A DNA stretch of 64,000 nucleotides from Gordionus sp. m RMFG-2023 (taxonomy: Eukaryota > Nematomorpha > Gordioida > Chordodea > Parachordodidae). Below, in pieces: positions 25,679 through 38,154 of this stretch; the stretch's first letter is position 1; each line of letters opens with the position of its first letter. The stretch covers positions 36,504,508-36,568,507 of the forward strand of contig NC_088776.1 in NCBI RefSeq assembly GCF_954871325.1, read 5' to 3'. The translations under genes were made by a program, and so were the position numbers. The notes beneath the pieces are model-generated. The model saw only the letters and a list, made by a program, of their open reading frames with translations, was not told the origin of the DNA and ran no database searches.

Positions 25679-28217
25679 TCATTTAAAAATTTGATAAATC
25701 AAATAAGTAAATACTAGATAAGTGAGCAATTTATTTGAATAAATATTAAATATTAAACAATTAAAATTAATAAATTCGATATATAATTAAGGAAATTAGA
25801 TACGTATGTAATTTCCACAAATATATAAGTAACATAATTGTTTTCTCCCCGTTGGAATGTTTATAAATCTCTCCATACACGCTCAATTCGAGTATGCATG
25901 GATTGATCATTTGGATCAATATAATTTCAACTTTGATTTACGGAATAATTCATCATATCTATTTTCAATTAAATTGTTTTAGCTTGAAAAAAATAATTAA
26001 TTTTTAAAATTTACAAACATTTAAGGGAACCACAATTATTTTGAAACTTAAAAGTACCACGGCTGTGTTCTAGGTCGGCTTAATTTAGATACTTAATTCT
26101 TTTTAGTATTGGCTAAAAAGTTTTTAAAGGAGGACACCCTTTATTTTAAATACGAACAAGTTCTTCTTTTTAAAAAAGCATACTTTAAAAGCCATAAAAA
26201 TCAATTTTTTTTGTATGTGTCTTATTTGTTCATAATTTTTGTTTTAGATTTAAATAGAGAGAAAATTGAATAGTAAATAACATAATTATAGAATAAAGAT
26301 GTTTTTCTGCTTAGTAATAAAAACACATAAAATATATAATATATATTTCTGTAATATATTTATATGCACTAATAAAGATAATTTTGTTTATTTTAATAAA
26401 GTGTCGACATTATCACATCCTGATATAATAATGGTATAATAAGTAGATTAACAACCATTGATTAACTTATGATATATTCAAAACCACAATATTCTAATAG
26501 CATATTGATGCCTGCCTAGCAATCCGATGTCTTTTCATGTCTTGTAACGTGAATTTTTTTCATTTATTATTAAAAATGAATTTGATAGAAAATATTTTTA
26601 TAATATGGAAACTGTATAATTTTTTAAATTTAATTAGTGTTGAGTTAGATCTATGGGAGATATATTCGTATTTGATAAAATGCGCATTGACCGATTTAAC
26701 TCGTTATTTTTCAAGTAACTTATAAGAATATTTTATTCATTATATTTATATTATATGCCAAATTAAACATTACAATCAATTATATAAAATACACTTCTAT
26801 TTATTTTTGGATAAAAAAGTACATCTAGAGGACTAATAATTTATTACATATAAATTAAAATTTTTTGTTATTTGTGTATTTTTTTTTGAGTACAAATAAA
26901 TGTATATTCATTTATATACTTTATTGGTTGGGAAAGAGTCACAAAGGTGTTATACCGACATGACATTCCTATTTTATTTTGTTGAAATTTTTTCACTTAT
27001 TTTTATTTATAATATTCAAGATTAAAAAAATTTTTTTTTTGTAAATTGAAAAAAGATAGACTAATGGTCATACTAGATCAGTCTAGCTCATGAGGTTAGA
27101 AGATATGAAATAAAAATCGAGCATTGCCAAATATTAAAAAAAATTGTATATTTCAAGTTTACATTATAAATATTATCGCCTATTTACAATTTGCAATTTT
27201 ATCGTCTGCTTTTTATTTAAATTATTTTATTTTTTTATATTAAAATAATACTTTAATTTTTCTCTAGTGATGCTTTTTTCATAACTTAAATAGAAAAAAT
27301 AATTTTATGGAACTGTTATCGCTATCTATGTTCTAATAGCCTGTGCTGATTCTCAAAAAAGGTCTAAATAAATGAATTATTTGAATCGCCAATAAACAAT
27401 TTTTTTAATTTAAAAAAGGATACAAAATACCAAAATTAAATTAAAATTTTTAAAACTATCTAATTAGTACATATATGTGCATGGTGGATTACATGTAAAA
27501 TGTTAAATTATAATACAATGATAAAATTATTTTAATTTAATAAATTATTAATGCATGTGAATAAATTAGTGCTATCTATGTATAATAATATCATATTTTT
27601 ATAAAAAAAAAATTTCAAGTAATATAGTATCTATAAAGTTATAAATAAATTATTTATATAATATAAGGTATTAACTTTTAATATTTAAAAATTTATGCAA
27701 AACTGATTTAAATTAAAATTGATTCTAAATTTTATTATAAATATATCTGAAAAATACAATTCGAGCAGAAATAAAGTCTTTAAAAGTTTTTTTTAAAATG
27801 GTCGCTATAAATGATTCAAAATGTTAAAATTCACATTATATACTACCAGGAAAAAAATAAAATTAATTTATATCAAACTTATAAATATTAGCATACATTA
27901 ATTAAGAAATATATCATGTATAATAACTTTATTGCACGAAAATAATTGCAAAGATATAAGATATGTAATTGTAAATAAAATTACGGTAAAAAAAATAGAA
28001 AAATAAAATAAATACTAAGTACCTTAATTTATGTAAATTTTGTCATGTGTGTTAAAGGAACTAAAAGGGAAAAGGAGTGTTTCAAGGTAACACTTGTAAT
28101 TCCTTTTTAGGATTTCAATTTGAGTTTTTTGTTTGAAGAAAAGCGACTCTCTTATTGAAATTTTCTTACCCAATTGTAAAAAATTTTAGGAATTGGGAAC
28201 GGGGGTTTCCCAAAATA
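25679..28217. other. AT-rich, nothing recognised
   Basis: No element ends, coding motifs or RNA genes are visible in this stretch. Confidence 0.45.
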
Positions 28218-28225
28218 CTAAAGAT

Positions 28226-29172
28226 TAGTGAAGGTCAACTGTCCGGTCCTATCGGTCTTAGACCGGGACAGCACAGATTGTCGGAGAGATATTTTTTTGA
28301 GGACCGTGGTCCGGACCGGTCTTTTATTAATATTTTAGTTTGCTTTACTATTCAATTAATATAATTTTTTTGTATATTTTATTTTATGATATTTTTCTAG
28401 AGGAGTTATTTTAAGTTTTGTTAATTTTTATTTTACCATATGAAAACCATAAGTTTGTCCAAGAAACATTTTACTTATAGTCCCAATAAAAAACATTATG
28501 TGTTCACTGCAGTACCAAATTTAATGTATCGTCAGCAACAAGTAACAAAATAATTGTTTATAATTTTTTAAGCAATAAATTAATCAAAATAAGCAGTATT
28601 ATTATTAAAATATTTTGGTTATTATTTATATAGTTCTATTTTTAGTGAAAGGTCTTTTATATTTTATAAATAGTCAATATAGTTTATTATATAGATTTCT
28701 AGTCCTCTCATTAGCAGCTAGAAATTTTTTAGCAATTCAAGCAACATCTGTCCCCTGTGAACAAATATTTTCGAAAGTAGGAGATCTTGTCACTAAAAAA
28801 AGGAACAGGCTTTCAAACAAAACAATACAAGCTTTGATGTATGGGCTCTTGGTTAAAGAATGGAATAGATCTACCGCCTCCATTAAGTCCCTCTTCTAAT
28901 TCCTTCCATGGCATTTCTACAAACAAAGACATTAGCATTTATTTTAATTAAATATTTGTATTAACTATTATATTATTCATAATTAATTTTATATTTTATA
29001 TTATTTATTACTTATTTAATAAAATGATAAAACAAATTAAATTAGGTTAAAAAAAATATGTTTTTTATTTAGGACCACGGTATGGATTGATCTTTTTTAA
29101 AAGACCGTGGTTCGGTCCGGTCCGAGGGTATCGGTCCAGTGTGGACCAAAGACCGGACCGTGACCTTCACTA
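28226..29172 (+). mobile_element. internally deleted hAT element with perfect target duplication
   Basis: The inverted termini TAGTGAAGGTCA (28226-28237 and 29161-29172) are perfect 12-mers. Both are followed by GGTCCGGTC-rich subterminal sequence. The 8-bp duplication CTAAAGAT flanks them exactly (28218-28225 and 29173-29180). At 947 bp it keeps only the C-terminal part of the transposase and needs an enzyme made elsewhere. Confidence 0.93.
28650..28899 (+). pseudogene. hAT transposase C-terminal dimerisation domain remnant
   Basis: The frame reads FLVLSLAARNFLAIQATSVP, CEQIFSKVGDLVTKKRNRLS and then NKTIQALMYGLLVKEW. These are the conserved blocks of the hAT C-terminal dimerisation domain (ATSVP, a Glu followed by FS, then RNRLS). 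The catalytic core and DNA-binding domain are absent. It lies in the middle of the 28226-29172 element. Confidence 0.9.
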
Positions 29173-29239
29173 CTAAAGATTAGAGGGATAAAAATAAAAG
29201 AATTATAGAGGGACCTGTATTTATTGCATTTTTTAATTT

Positions 29240-29900
29240 CTTGCAGTTCCTAAGAGGTCATAGTTTCTATTAGCTGGAATTGAGATAACACATCACACAT
29301 CCCAGATAAGTCTTTTGCTGCCGAACCAAGATGTTAATGACATATAATCGGGACGCTTATCAACTTTATTTAAAATTCCTAACGGCTCCTAACTATCGGG
29401 AAAACCGGCCGAAATCAAAAATTCGCCGATCAACCTATTTAGATTGTCATCGCAAAAAACAGCGTCTGACTTTAAGGCAAGAAAAACAATACCTAGAAAA
29501 TGAATCAACTTGCTTATTGCAGGCAGCACAAATGTCAACAGACGGAATAAGACAACATAGCCTATGGCCAAAAGCAATTTGAAAAACTTATCGTTTATGA
29601 GTAACATTTCCTTTTTCCTACTCGAGATCGCGCCTAGCTAGCCATTCATGGCCGTTAGGATATTTACTCTTCTGAGTAGTTGAAGATTAGTTAGATCGGG
29701 ACACAAACAAAGTTTTTCAAATGCACATTAGAACATGGTAACTAGGAAGCCCTACAAATAGCTGGAAACAAGGTGATAGGAACCCTGAAAAAGTAGAGTA
29801 CGCCAAGATTGTTTGGCCGAAGCTAAAAGTGGATCATTCAACTCGATAAGCGAGGAAATGGGGGCGTTAAAGGATATTCGTGAAGTGTCAAGGTATGGTT
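29240..29900 (+). other. GC-richer island with coding-like but unrecognised frame
   Basis: This block is visibly less AT-rich than its neighbours. One plus-strand frame is open from 29331 to 29582 (84 codons, basic). The same frame, after several stops, carries a further plausible segment (WKQGDRNPEKVEYAKIVWPK, about 29761-29820). I cannot match it to a family. It could be an old transposon coding region or exon debris. It abuts the right flank of the hAT at 29172 but lies outside its target duplication. Confidence 0.4.
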
Positions 29901-31705
29901 TCAAAATTTATTTAATGAATTAAATGATGACACAGAATTTTATAAATATATAAGATGAATATTTTAATCAATCTATAATTATATTCTATACGATTGCATC
30001 ATTTATGCAACTTATATCTATAAAATATACAGTATGTAATCAAAAAAAACTGGCTATTACTTTTATATTTGTATGTTTGCTCATCTAAAATATAATTTAA
30101 AAATAAAAAAATAAATATTTATCTCCCATTATATATTTAAATGTACAATAGTTATTTAGAAAATTTAATGAGTGGCATGCTTAAAATCTTAATTTCTTCT
30201 TATTTTTTTGGCTATTTAGTCGATACTTAAAAACTGGCTATTAAAATAATAAGTTTACCTAGGACACAGCCTACACCTTATGATTTACATTGCATTAAAT
30301 TAAAAAAAAAATTTTAATGACTAAGGCCACTAGACAGAACGTTTTTTCTTTCCGGCATTTTTTTATTTCCAAACAAAGGATAATAATTTGTCGAATTAAT
30401 TTATTTGTATAATAAACTTAAAAAATATATTAGACAAAGTGATAATTGTCACACACAGCTTTATACATTTATATTAAATATGACAAAATATTATATTTAA
30501 AATTTTTTTATAAAAATAAAATATTCTTCGATTATAATAATATTTTACTCTTTTTTTTACCAGAAAGACAAAAAACTTCTTTACTTAGCTTGCAAAGCCA
30601 CTGAAAAGATCTCTATATTAAGACTTCAAAAAAATAAAAGTTTCAATTCATTTTTAAATCATAATTAAGAAAATAATCCGTCAATCAATCATAAAAGTAA
30701 AAAAATGTCACAAAATCATAACCATTCAAAACAAAATTAAAATTTTTTTGTGATCATTATATCGAAGAATTTATTTACAAAATAATTGATTAAAATTTTA
30801 TTTTTTGATAATTCAGATAAATTACGTATACTTATCTTTACGCCAAATGACCATAGCAAATATAATTAATGACTTTCATAAACCACCTTATGTAAATTTC
30901 CCCTTGTTCATTTTGCAAATCACATTATAGAAAGATTAGAAACATCTAGTAGCACACATATAGGGTTGGTATGAATATTTAAAAAACACCCGGGCTGGTC
31001 ATAGTTATAAAAAATTTGGCTGTTTTTCAATCGTTTTTTAGTTTTATTTCCAAATATTTAAAAACGCGGATCGGGAGGGAGGAGCTGATTAATTTCCCTA
31101 CTATTTATAGAGGATATGGGGCTAACATAAAGAAATGTATAATAAAAGGTATAGTAAATAATTTTTTCCTATGTTGCATGAATATTTTTATAATTCATTT
31201 GTTATACTCCTATATTTTTCTGTTTATAATAAAATATTCTTTTTGATTTTTCATTATACCCTTCATATTATATCAAAACAATTTTATTCTACTTAAAATT
31301 AACCAATTTATTATATATTAAAAATACTTACCCAGTAATTATTTTTCAGATTAAAACTGAGCTCATTATTTTGATTAGTTATACGATAAATAAAGGTTGG
31401 ATATTTATATATAAAAATTTTATTATTCAATTGGTATAATGCTCAATTACTAGATTATAAATAAATTTATTCATTTATAAATAATTTATTTTTGTATCAT
31501 TATTACATTGGGTAAAATCAACTTCATATTAAAATTATAATATTGTATTGACGATCAAAATTTTGTTTTCAAATTGTTATATATAAAATACCAAAACTTT
31601 ATAATTATTGTAACAGTATATTTGGAAAGAATATATGATGTGTGAATATATATATATACATCAGAAAGTCCAATATATTTTTTATGTATTTTCTATTGAT
31701 CACTT
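29901..31705. other. AT-rich spacer downstream of GPCR 2
   Basis: No gene or element was recognised. The short open frames here have no coding character. Confidence 0.45.
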
Positions 31706-31813
31706 TTAAATGTATTTATTGGTATTACTCATGTTAGTTCCGTTTTTGGCTAGTATGCATTTGCGTCTATGGTGTTTCCATTTCTTGTCCCATAAGGAAT
31801 TTATCTTGAACTG
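31706..31813 (-). other. in-frame tail after the GPCR 2 stop, homologous to the GPCR 1 C terminus
   Basis: Past the TGA at 31816-31814 the same frame stays open for 35 codons to TAA at 31708-31706. It aligns with the GPCR 1 tail (QF, NSLW, KHH and GTNMS blocks in the same order). The stop is TGA followed by C, and GPCR 1 has an arginine codon (CGT) at the equivalent place. It is either lost coding sequence or a readthrough extension. An AATAAA hexamer overlaps its end (near 31714-31719). Confidence 0.8.
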
Positions 31814-33316
31814 TCAATTCAGACCTTTATTCCCGTATACTAAATATCTTTGACAAGGGATAAGTTTATCGATATATTCATTACTCTTAAAATCTTTTAA
31901 TTGGACCGATTGTTCATTGGAATCTTCGCATTCGGATATGAAGTAAGCTGTGGAGATGCTATTTCTTGAACTTAAATCGTAAATACGACCCTTTATTTTG
32001 GAATTTGCTTTTCTGCTGGAGAATTTACTATCAATTATACGCGTACCCGTTGAAAAAAGGGCTATCCAAGCATCTTGTTGATATAGCTTAAAGCAAGGTA
32101 AAAAAATTCTGGAGAACGTCGCCCTAAATTTTTTACTCAGTAAGCAATATAAAACGAAATTCAGACAAGCATGAATTGCCATAAGTAAATTAGCAAAATT
32201 ATTGCACAGTCTCCATCTAACTAATTCTTGTTTGTCGGGTTTAAGAAGGAAAGCTAACAAAAGTATAGCCGAGGGTAATTGACAAAATGTGAAGATTATA
32301 ACTACTACAATGAGCATATAAGTTATTCGTGTCTCTTGGTATTGTGCGATATTTCTTTTCCTGGGAGAATCCCTACTATTGCGATCCCAAGTCTTATTCA
32401 TCTCTCTATGGATAACGGACGATTTGCGAATCCAAATAATTAATAAAGAATTAAATATAAGAATAAGGGTAAGAGGAAAGAAAGAAAAAAATACACTGGT
32501 AAACCAAAAATACCCCCTCTGATAATTTTCGTTTAAATAAAGAGAAGTCTCGTATAGATAATATTTTTTGATGCGAGTTGTATCGGTCGCTCCTTTGAAG
32601 ATACTTTCATGTATGGTATGTAAAAGTTTTAAAGTATTTTTAGTGACTGTCATATAAACAAGATCATTTTGACTTGGAAAAGAAGTTGTATTAATGATTG
32701 ATGATTGCATTGAATCCTCATTTTCATAGACACTATCTACTTTTCTTTCAAAAAATGTGGGAATAGTTCCAACGATTGATATCAGAAAAACTACCAGAAC
32801 TACGTATTTAGCTCTCTTAAGCGTGCAGAAAATTTTACCCTTGATAGGGTTACCTATGACTATAAATCGTTCTGTAGTAAAGGAAACAACTATCCATACC
32901 GATGCATTACTAAAGATATCGGTGAGTGGGTAGCCACCAATCAAATACTTTATATACCAATAATTACCCCTTATTTTATCATAATGTTGAAAGCTGAGAA
33001 GGAAATGAAACAATAAATAAAACATATCTGAAAATGCTAGAGAGGCCAAATAAAAGTTTGTAGATGATTTCATATGGTTACGCGATAATATTACGAGAGT
33101 ACATAAATTCCCTGGAATTCCTATGGCTAATATTATAGGTAAGCATATTTTTTGAACCACAAACCTCACCGTGTCTAGTAAGATTAATTCTTGACGTTTA
33201 GTTTCATTTAAACGGTCTGTGGGTTTATTAGATGTCAATAATGATATATTTAAAAGATCAAAGTAATTTGATATTTGGGGCGAATCTAGCACCGTTGTAT
33301 CTATTGTGCTGAACAT
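31814..33316 (-). CDS. rhodopsin-type (family A) peptide-receptor-like GPCR 2
   Basis: A 500-residue intronless frame starting at a true ATG (33316-33314), with a 50-residue extracellular N terminus bearing NIS and NET glycosylation sequons. Landmarks: GN at 69-70 (TM1), LAFSD with D97 (TM2), ERF at 149-151 (TM3), FCQLP in TM6, LNFVLYCLLSKKF in TM7 and a Cys after helix 8 (LPCFKLY) that could be palmitoylated. It is a close paralogue of the gene at 10307-11818, nearly identical in TM1-TM4 and most divergent in extracellular loop 2 and the C-terminal tail. Like its paralogue it lacks Cys 3.25 and any loop-2 cysteine. The frame ends at a TGA that precedes a conserved tail. FMRFamide-like receptor is the nearest class by motif; ligand and G protein are unknown. 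About 50 bp upstream of the ATG also resembles the GPCR 1 upstream sequence, so the duplicated unit included some 5' flank. Confidence 0.9.
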   Translation of the reverse strand: MFSTIDTTVLDSPQISNYFDLLNISLLTSNKPTDRLNETKRQELILLDTVRFVVQKICLPIILAIGIPGNLCTLVILSRNHMKSSTNFYLASLAFSDMFYLLFHFLLSFQHYDKIRGNYWYIKYLIGGYPLTDIFSNASVWIVVSFTTERFIVIGNPIKGKIFCTLKRAKYVVLVVFLISIVGTIPTFFERKVDSVYENEDSMQSSIINTTSFPSQNDLVYMTVTKNTLKLLHTIHESIFKGATDTTRIKKYYLYETSLYLNENYQRGYFWFTSVFFSFFPLTLILIFNSLLIIWIRKSSVIHREMNKTWDRNSRDSPRKRNIAQYQETRITYMLIVVVIIFTFCQLPSAILLLAFLLKPDKQELVRWRLCNNFANLLMAIHACLNFVLYCLLSKKFRATFSRIFLPCFKLYQQDAWIALFSTGTRIIDSKFSSRKANSKIKGRIYDLSSRNSISTAYFISECEDSNEQSVQLKDFKSNEYIDKLIPCQRYLVYGNKGLN

Positions 33317-33675
33317 TTTGAACGTATCCTTATAGAATCTTAATAAGTTTATTAAATAATAGATAACGTGATTTATTTTAAATATGGAATATAATTATAT
33401 TAGAATATTCTTAAAATCCATATAATAAAAAACGTTTTAGTTATTAAGCTAGATTGATGCGAAAAATGTTAAATGACCAAAATAGAAATTACATTTATAG
33501 TTAATTTTTTTAAAATAATTAAGGTATAAATAAATAAATAAATAAATGAGTATTTATTATTTTTCTTCTACTTAAATTTAAACATCATAATTTCAAAAAA
33601 TGAACAATTATTAACATGATTTATTTCGTATGATTTCTATCTTAATATAAAATATTTGTGTTAGAGAGCTACGAC
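33317..33675. other. GPCR 2 5' flank
   Basis: AT-rich and noncoding. A short (AAAT)5 run lies at 33527-33547. The promoter is expected here, but no element can be singled out. Confidence 0.4.
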
Positions 33676-36086
33676 TAGGGTTACCAGATCTCCCGCTTCT
33701 GGTGTAATCTCCAAATTTTTATTTTTACGCCGAAACACGCCCTCTATTGATTTACGCCTTCTCTCGATTTAAAAAAAAATTCTCCCGTTTTTTTTAAAAA
33801 TTATTTAAAGTACAAAATTTATAAATAGTTTAACCAAAAACTTAAGCTACCATTTTAATTCAATCATATCTTTAAAAAATCATCTTACTTTTATAAATAT
33901 TTTACCCATATTTTGAGAAAGGAAAAAACAAAGCATTCTAAAAAAAAGAAAATAATTTTCGATTCCAAAACTTTCCAATTTAAAGTATAATAATATAATC
34001 TTTTAATTTTAAGATAAATTGTTATGATAAATCATATCATATAATAATTACTTCCTCTGATTCTGATGATAAAAATGATTTTTATGTAAATGTGAAGTAA
34101 GTATTTTATATAATTTTTAGAAATCAATCTATGTAATATGATATTGAAGTAGGTAATTATTATTTAAAACTTTAACAGTTTTGTATAGGCTACTAATATT
34201 TATGATTAATTAAATATCGTTTTCTTATGATATTTCATTTTTTCCCAATTTCATTCCATTAATTTAAATTATATATAAATTAAAGTTTAAAGACAAGTTT
34301 AACATCCAAAAAAAAATGAAAAGAGAAATATCAAAATACTTAGAATTCTATTTATTCATGGGTCAGAGAAAATAAAGAAAGTAGCAGCTTAAATGATATC
34401 AATGCAAAATTTAATATCAGCCATGGAAGAGTCCATGATCTAAAAAAACATTCAACAAGACAAAAACGTATTTCTAATTAAAAAAGTAAGGATATCAAAT
34501 AATATCCAATTATACTTCAAAAACTATAATTTATGTGATGATAATACTGAATATCCAAAATGACATTCAGCTATCACATGATAAAACATTCGCTTAGTTA
34601 TTTATCTACAGATTGCACTACAAACTTATTGCCTAACTCTTTCCTGATTCAAAAATAGTTATAAGCATAAAATGTAGAATAGCAAAGCCTCAAAAATAGT
34701 ATCAAATGTCCTAGGTCCTGAAACTAAGAAACAAATCATAGGAAAGAAAATTTTTCTATTCTCTATTAACTGATGCATCAAATAATGGAAATACGAACCA
34801 ATAATGCTGGCTATTTTAATAAATTACAAGGCGTTTCAAAGTAAACTTCTAAAAAAAATTTAATCAAACTCGCGAAGGATATTGCGTTGATTCTTGTGCA
34901 GAGCCTTGAAAATTTTAAGCTTTCCCTATCAAATGTAACAGCTTTTTGTGACGATATATGAATTTCGAAAGAAGGCAAAGTGTAATGAGGGTAGTTTTGA
35001 ATGAAAATCCCCATTTGCCCGTGCCATTCAATTCACAATCAGAACATGCTTCATTATAAATAGAAATATTTTCTATGAAATGTTATACCGAATTCAGCAG
35101 ATCGAATTGTACCATCAAGATGGCTATCATTAATACCGGCTCTCGAAAGAATTTATAAAAATTATTTAGCTAATGTGGTTAAAAAATTGCAATCCAAAAA
35201 TTTAATTTCAATGGTGATGTTTTATTAATGAATAAATTAGTTACAACTTTAAAAGCCCAAGTTATCAATAACTTTATGGCTCGGTTGTATGAAAAAATCA
35301 TATAAAATGTGATGATCATGATAAAATAGCATATTTCAAAATGAAGCTAATAAATTCATTAAAACAATCATTATACAAATAATAAATTGGAAAATCTAAA
35401 TATTATAAAGCTCGGTAATAAATTCAAAATCGAGGAAGTTGAATTAATAATAATCCATTTTAATATAAAAGATATCGAATTAAATGAATCATTTCAGGAA
35501 TTTATTGATTTAAATACATTTATAGAGCAAAATTATAATTATATCTAATTTGACTCATGAAAGCAAATGGGTACTTTTTTTTCAGAGAACATAGCGCCAA
35601 ATTTTGAAAAAATATGCAATTTTATATTTTCGTTACCACATTCAAATGCTAATTGCGCATATTTAGTTAATAAAAAATTTCTGGCGGAAAGATTTTATCA
35701 GCTTTAGAAGTGAAATTAATGATCAAACATAATTTTAATAATCTGTAAAGATTTTAAGGAATATATATTAAAAAAAACCAATAATATAAAATATGAATAA
35801 AAATATGTATACTGATTTTTTAAATAATATAAATTAATTTATTAAAAAAATAATATACGATCCCTTTATTTTACTATTGTGATTAGATATATTCATTTAA
35901 TTAAAAGAAATAATCATCGGGGAAAAATTTAATATTATTTGTTATAAAATTTTTTTTAAAATTATGTTAAATTTTCTCGCTTTTTGTTTGTATGAATCTG
36001 GAATCCTTTGGCGACCCATTTTTTTTTGCACACGCCCGTTTAGCTATTTAAAAATATAAATGCTTATGTCCACCTTGTCAACCCTA
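33676..36086 (+). mobile_element. decayed hAT element, copy 1
   Basis: The termini TAGGGTTACCAG (left) and TAGGGTTGACAA (right, inverted) bound about 2.4 kb. Transposase remnants on the plus strand include a zinc-finger-like FNISHGRVHDLKK segment (about 34411-34450), RWLSLIPALERI (35112-35150) and IFSLPHSNAN followed by LAERF (about 35625-35705), the hAT C-terminal block. Reading frames are heavily interrupted. No matching 8-bp flanks were found, so the exact ends are uncertain. A sister copy lies inverted at 56290-58229. Confidence 0.75.
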
Positions 36087-36196
36087 ATTGGTTTAAATAG
36101 TGTTTTATGGTTTATTAAATTATTACATATTATCAATTCTTTTATTTTAATTTTTTCCTATCTAAGTCTAGATTTATGGTAAATTCAGCCATACAT

Positions 36197-36573
36197 TAGT
36201 GATCTGCATCGGGCCTAATTTTTCAAGCCCGGCTCATCTCGAAATTTTTTTAAAAATGTTTTGCCGGCCCGGCCCGAATTCGAAATTTTTTAAAAAAGTT
36301 TTGCCGGCCCGAACCCGAATTTTTTTTACCCGGCCCGGTCCGAATTTATTTAAATATAGAAATTAATTTTTATAATTATTCAAAATAAAAGACATATGTT
36401 ATATGTCGTTTAGTTTCAATAAATAAAATCAAATATTTTTATTTTACATAAAAAATTTGACATAAAATTGATAAATTTAAATATATTTAAAAAAATTTAC
36501 AAGGTCTGACCCGACCCGGCCCGAATTTCTTTTTAAAATATTAGGCCCGGCCAGGCCACTTTGCAGATCTCTA
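36197..36573 (+). mobile_element. GGCCCG MITE, copy D, perfect target duplication
   Basis: A 377-bp element from TAGTGATCTGCATCGGGCC to TTGCAGATCTCTA. The 8-mer CCATACAT occurs exactly on both sides (36189-36196, 36574-36581). The subterminal GGCCCG/CGGGCC blocks and AT-rich core match copy C. No coding capacity. Confidence 0.93.
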
Positions 36574-37430
36574 CCATACATCATATTTCAGTCCCTGATG
36601 TATTTATTCATTTGAGGCAGTTAATGGTTAGAAAAGTTATGTTCAGGCATGTAGGCAGGAATTTACAGGGGGGGGGGATAATTGAATTTAAAAAAAATTA
36701 TTCTAAAAGTTACTTAGGAATATCTTAAGTTTAATAAATTTATTAAGAGTAGTGACTATAAAATATTGAAAATTTATAATATACAAATTTAAATATAAAT
36801 TCATGATAAAACATTAAATGTGTCTTATTTTACCGGAAATCTATTTCATCATGTTTTGGAATAACTACCCCATAAATTTCAGACAATTTTGTCATGAAAA
36901 TTTGTATTAGTTTTTCCATAAATTTTTTATATAAATTATAAATGACTCAAAGGTTTACGGCAAAATTGTCTGCAGTTCATAAGATAGGCATTCTAAGCAT
37001 GCTGGAATATTTCAATAAAATTGGATTTTAAATTTAAAAAACGCACTCAAAAAATAATAATGTTGAAAAATAACATATTGCCAGGAAGAACACATTGACG
37101 CTAACATATATAATCGACGTATGAAGCATTATAAAATAATTGTTTCAAAAAGAAGCTTTATAAAAAAATATAAATTCTATTAAGCATTTAAAATTCAATA
37201 TATAACTTTAAATTATATTTTAAAAATATAGATGCATAAAAATATTCTTAAGAATTATTGCATGTGAATAAACTTACAAAGTATTCATGGAAAAAATATG
37301 GCTTTTTTAAAAATGGGGAAGAATATTATGAAGCATATTATAAATTTAAAATCTGATGAAATTGAGCTCCTTTTTCAATGATTTCATTAGTGCTTGGTGT
37401 TATTTAATTTTCAGAGGTAGTATTTCTCAG

Positions 37431-37644
37431 TAGTGTTGTTAAATGGTTCAATTTGAGCCTATTTTTAAATACGGCTTATTCAGTATTTCATCCAGAATAC
37501 ACAAGCCTAAAAATTTGGATCACAGATGGTATATAGGCTTGGCCATCTATTGGCGAAATCTCAAGGCTGGCAATATTTTTCTGGATAAAATATTAAATTA
37601 TCTGTTATAAAAATAGGCTCAAATATAGCCATTTAACAACACTA
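37431..37644. mobile_element. GTTGTTAAACGG MITE, copy 2
   Basis: The inverted ends TAGTGTTGTTAAATGG and CCATTTAACAACACTA bound 214 bp. The flanks TTTCTCAG and CTTCTAAG match at 6 of 8 positions, consistent with an old hAT-type duplication. Noncoding. Confidence 0.82.
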
Positions 37645-38154
37645 CTTCTAAGGTATGCTATTATTCTTGTTATAGAAGAAAATTTTATTTTATTAGAATT
37701 ACTAACGGGTAAATTTAAAATATATAATAATTTTTATATATTGGGCTGTGTCCTAAATATCAAAAATATAAATAAATAAAACATAAGCTATTTTTAATGT
37801 TAAAATAAAATAGTGCTCAAACCATTTTTCGTCATTTATACAAAAATTTATATTATTTTTTTAAATTATAAAAATAAATAAATTTAAATAAAATTTTGTT
37901 TAAAATTGAAAATTTGTGTATTTTTATGAAAAAACTAGTTTATGTTTCTTTTCGTTGTTTATTTTAATTTTTACATAACTTAAAAATTAATGGAAAATTT
38001 CGGATATGTTTCATAGTTATTAATTTTCAAAAATTTATAAATTTTGAGGTTTTTTTCAATATATTTACGACACGGTCTTAGAAAAATATTCCAAATATGT
38101 TTGAAATTATGCAAAGCATCTATAAAATTTTTTGAAACATTATCATAGAAGGAA

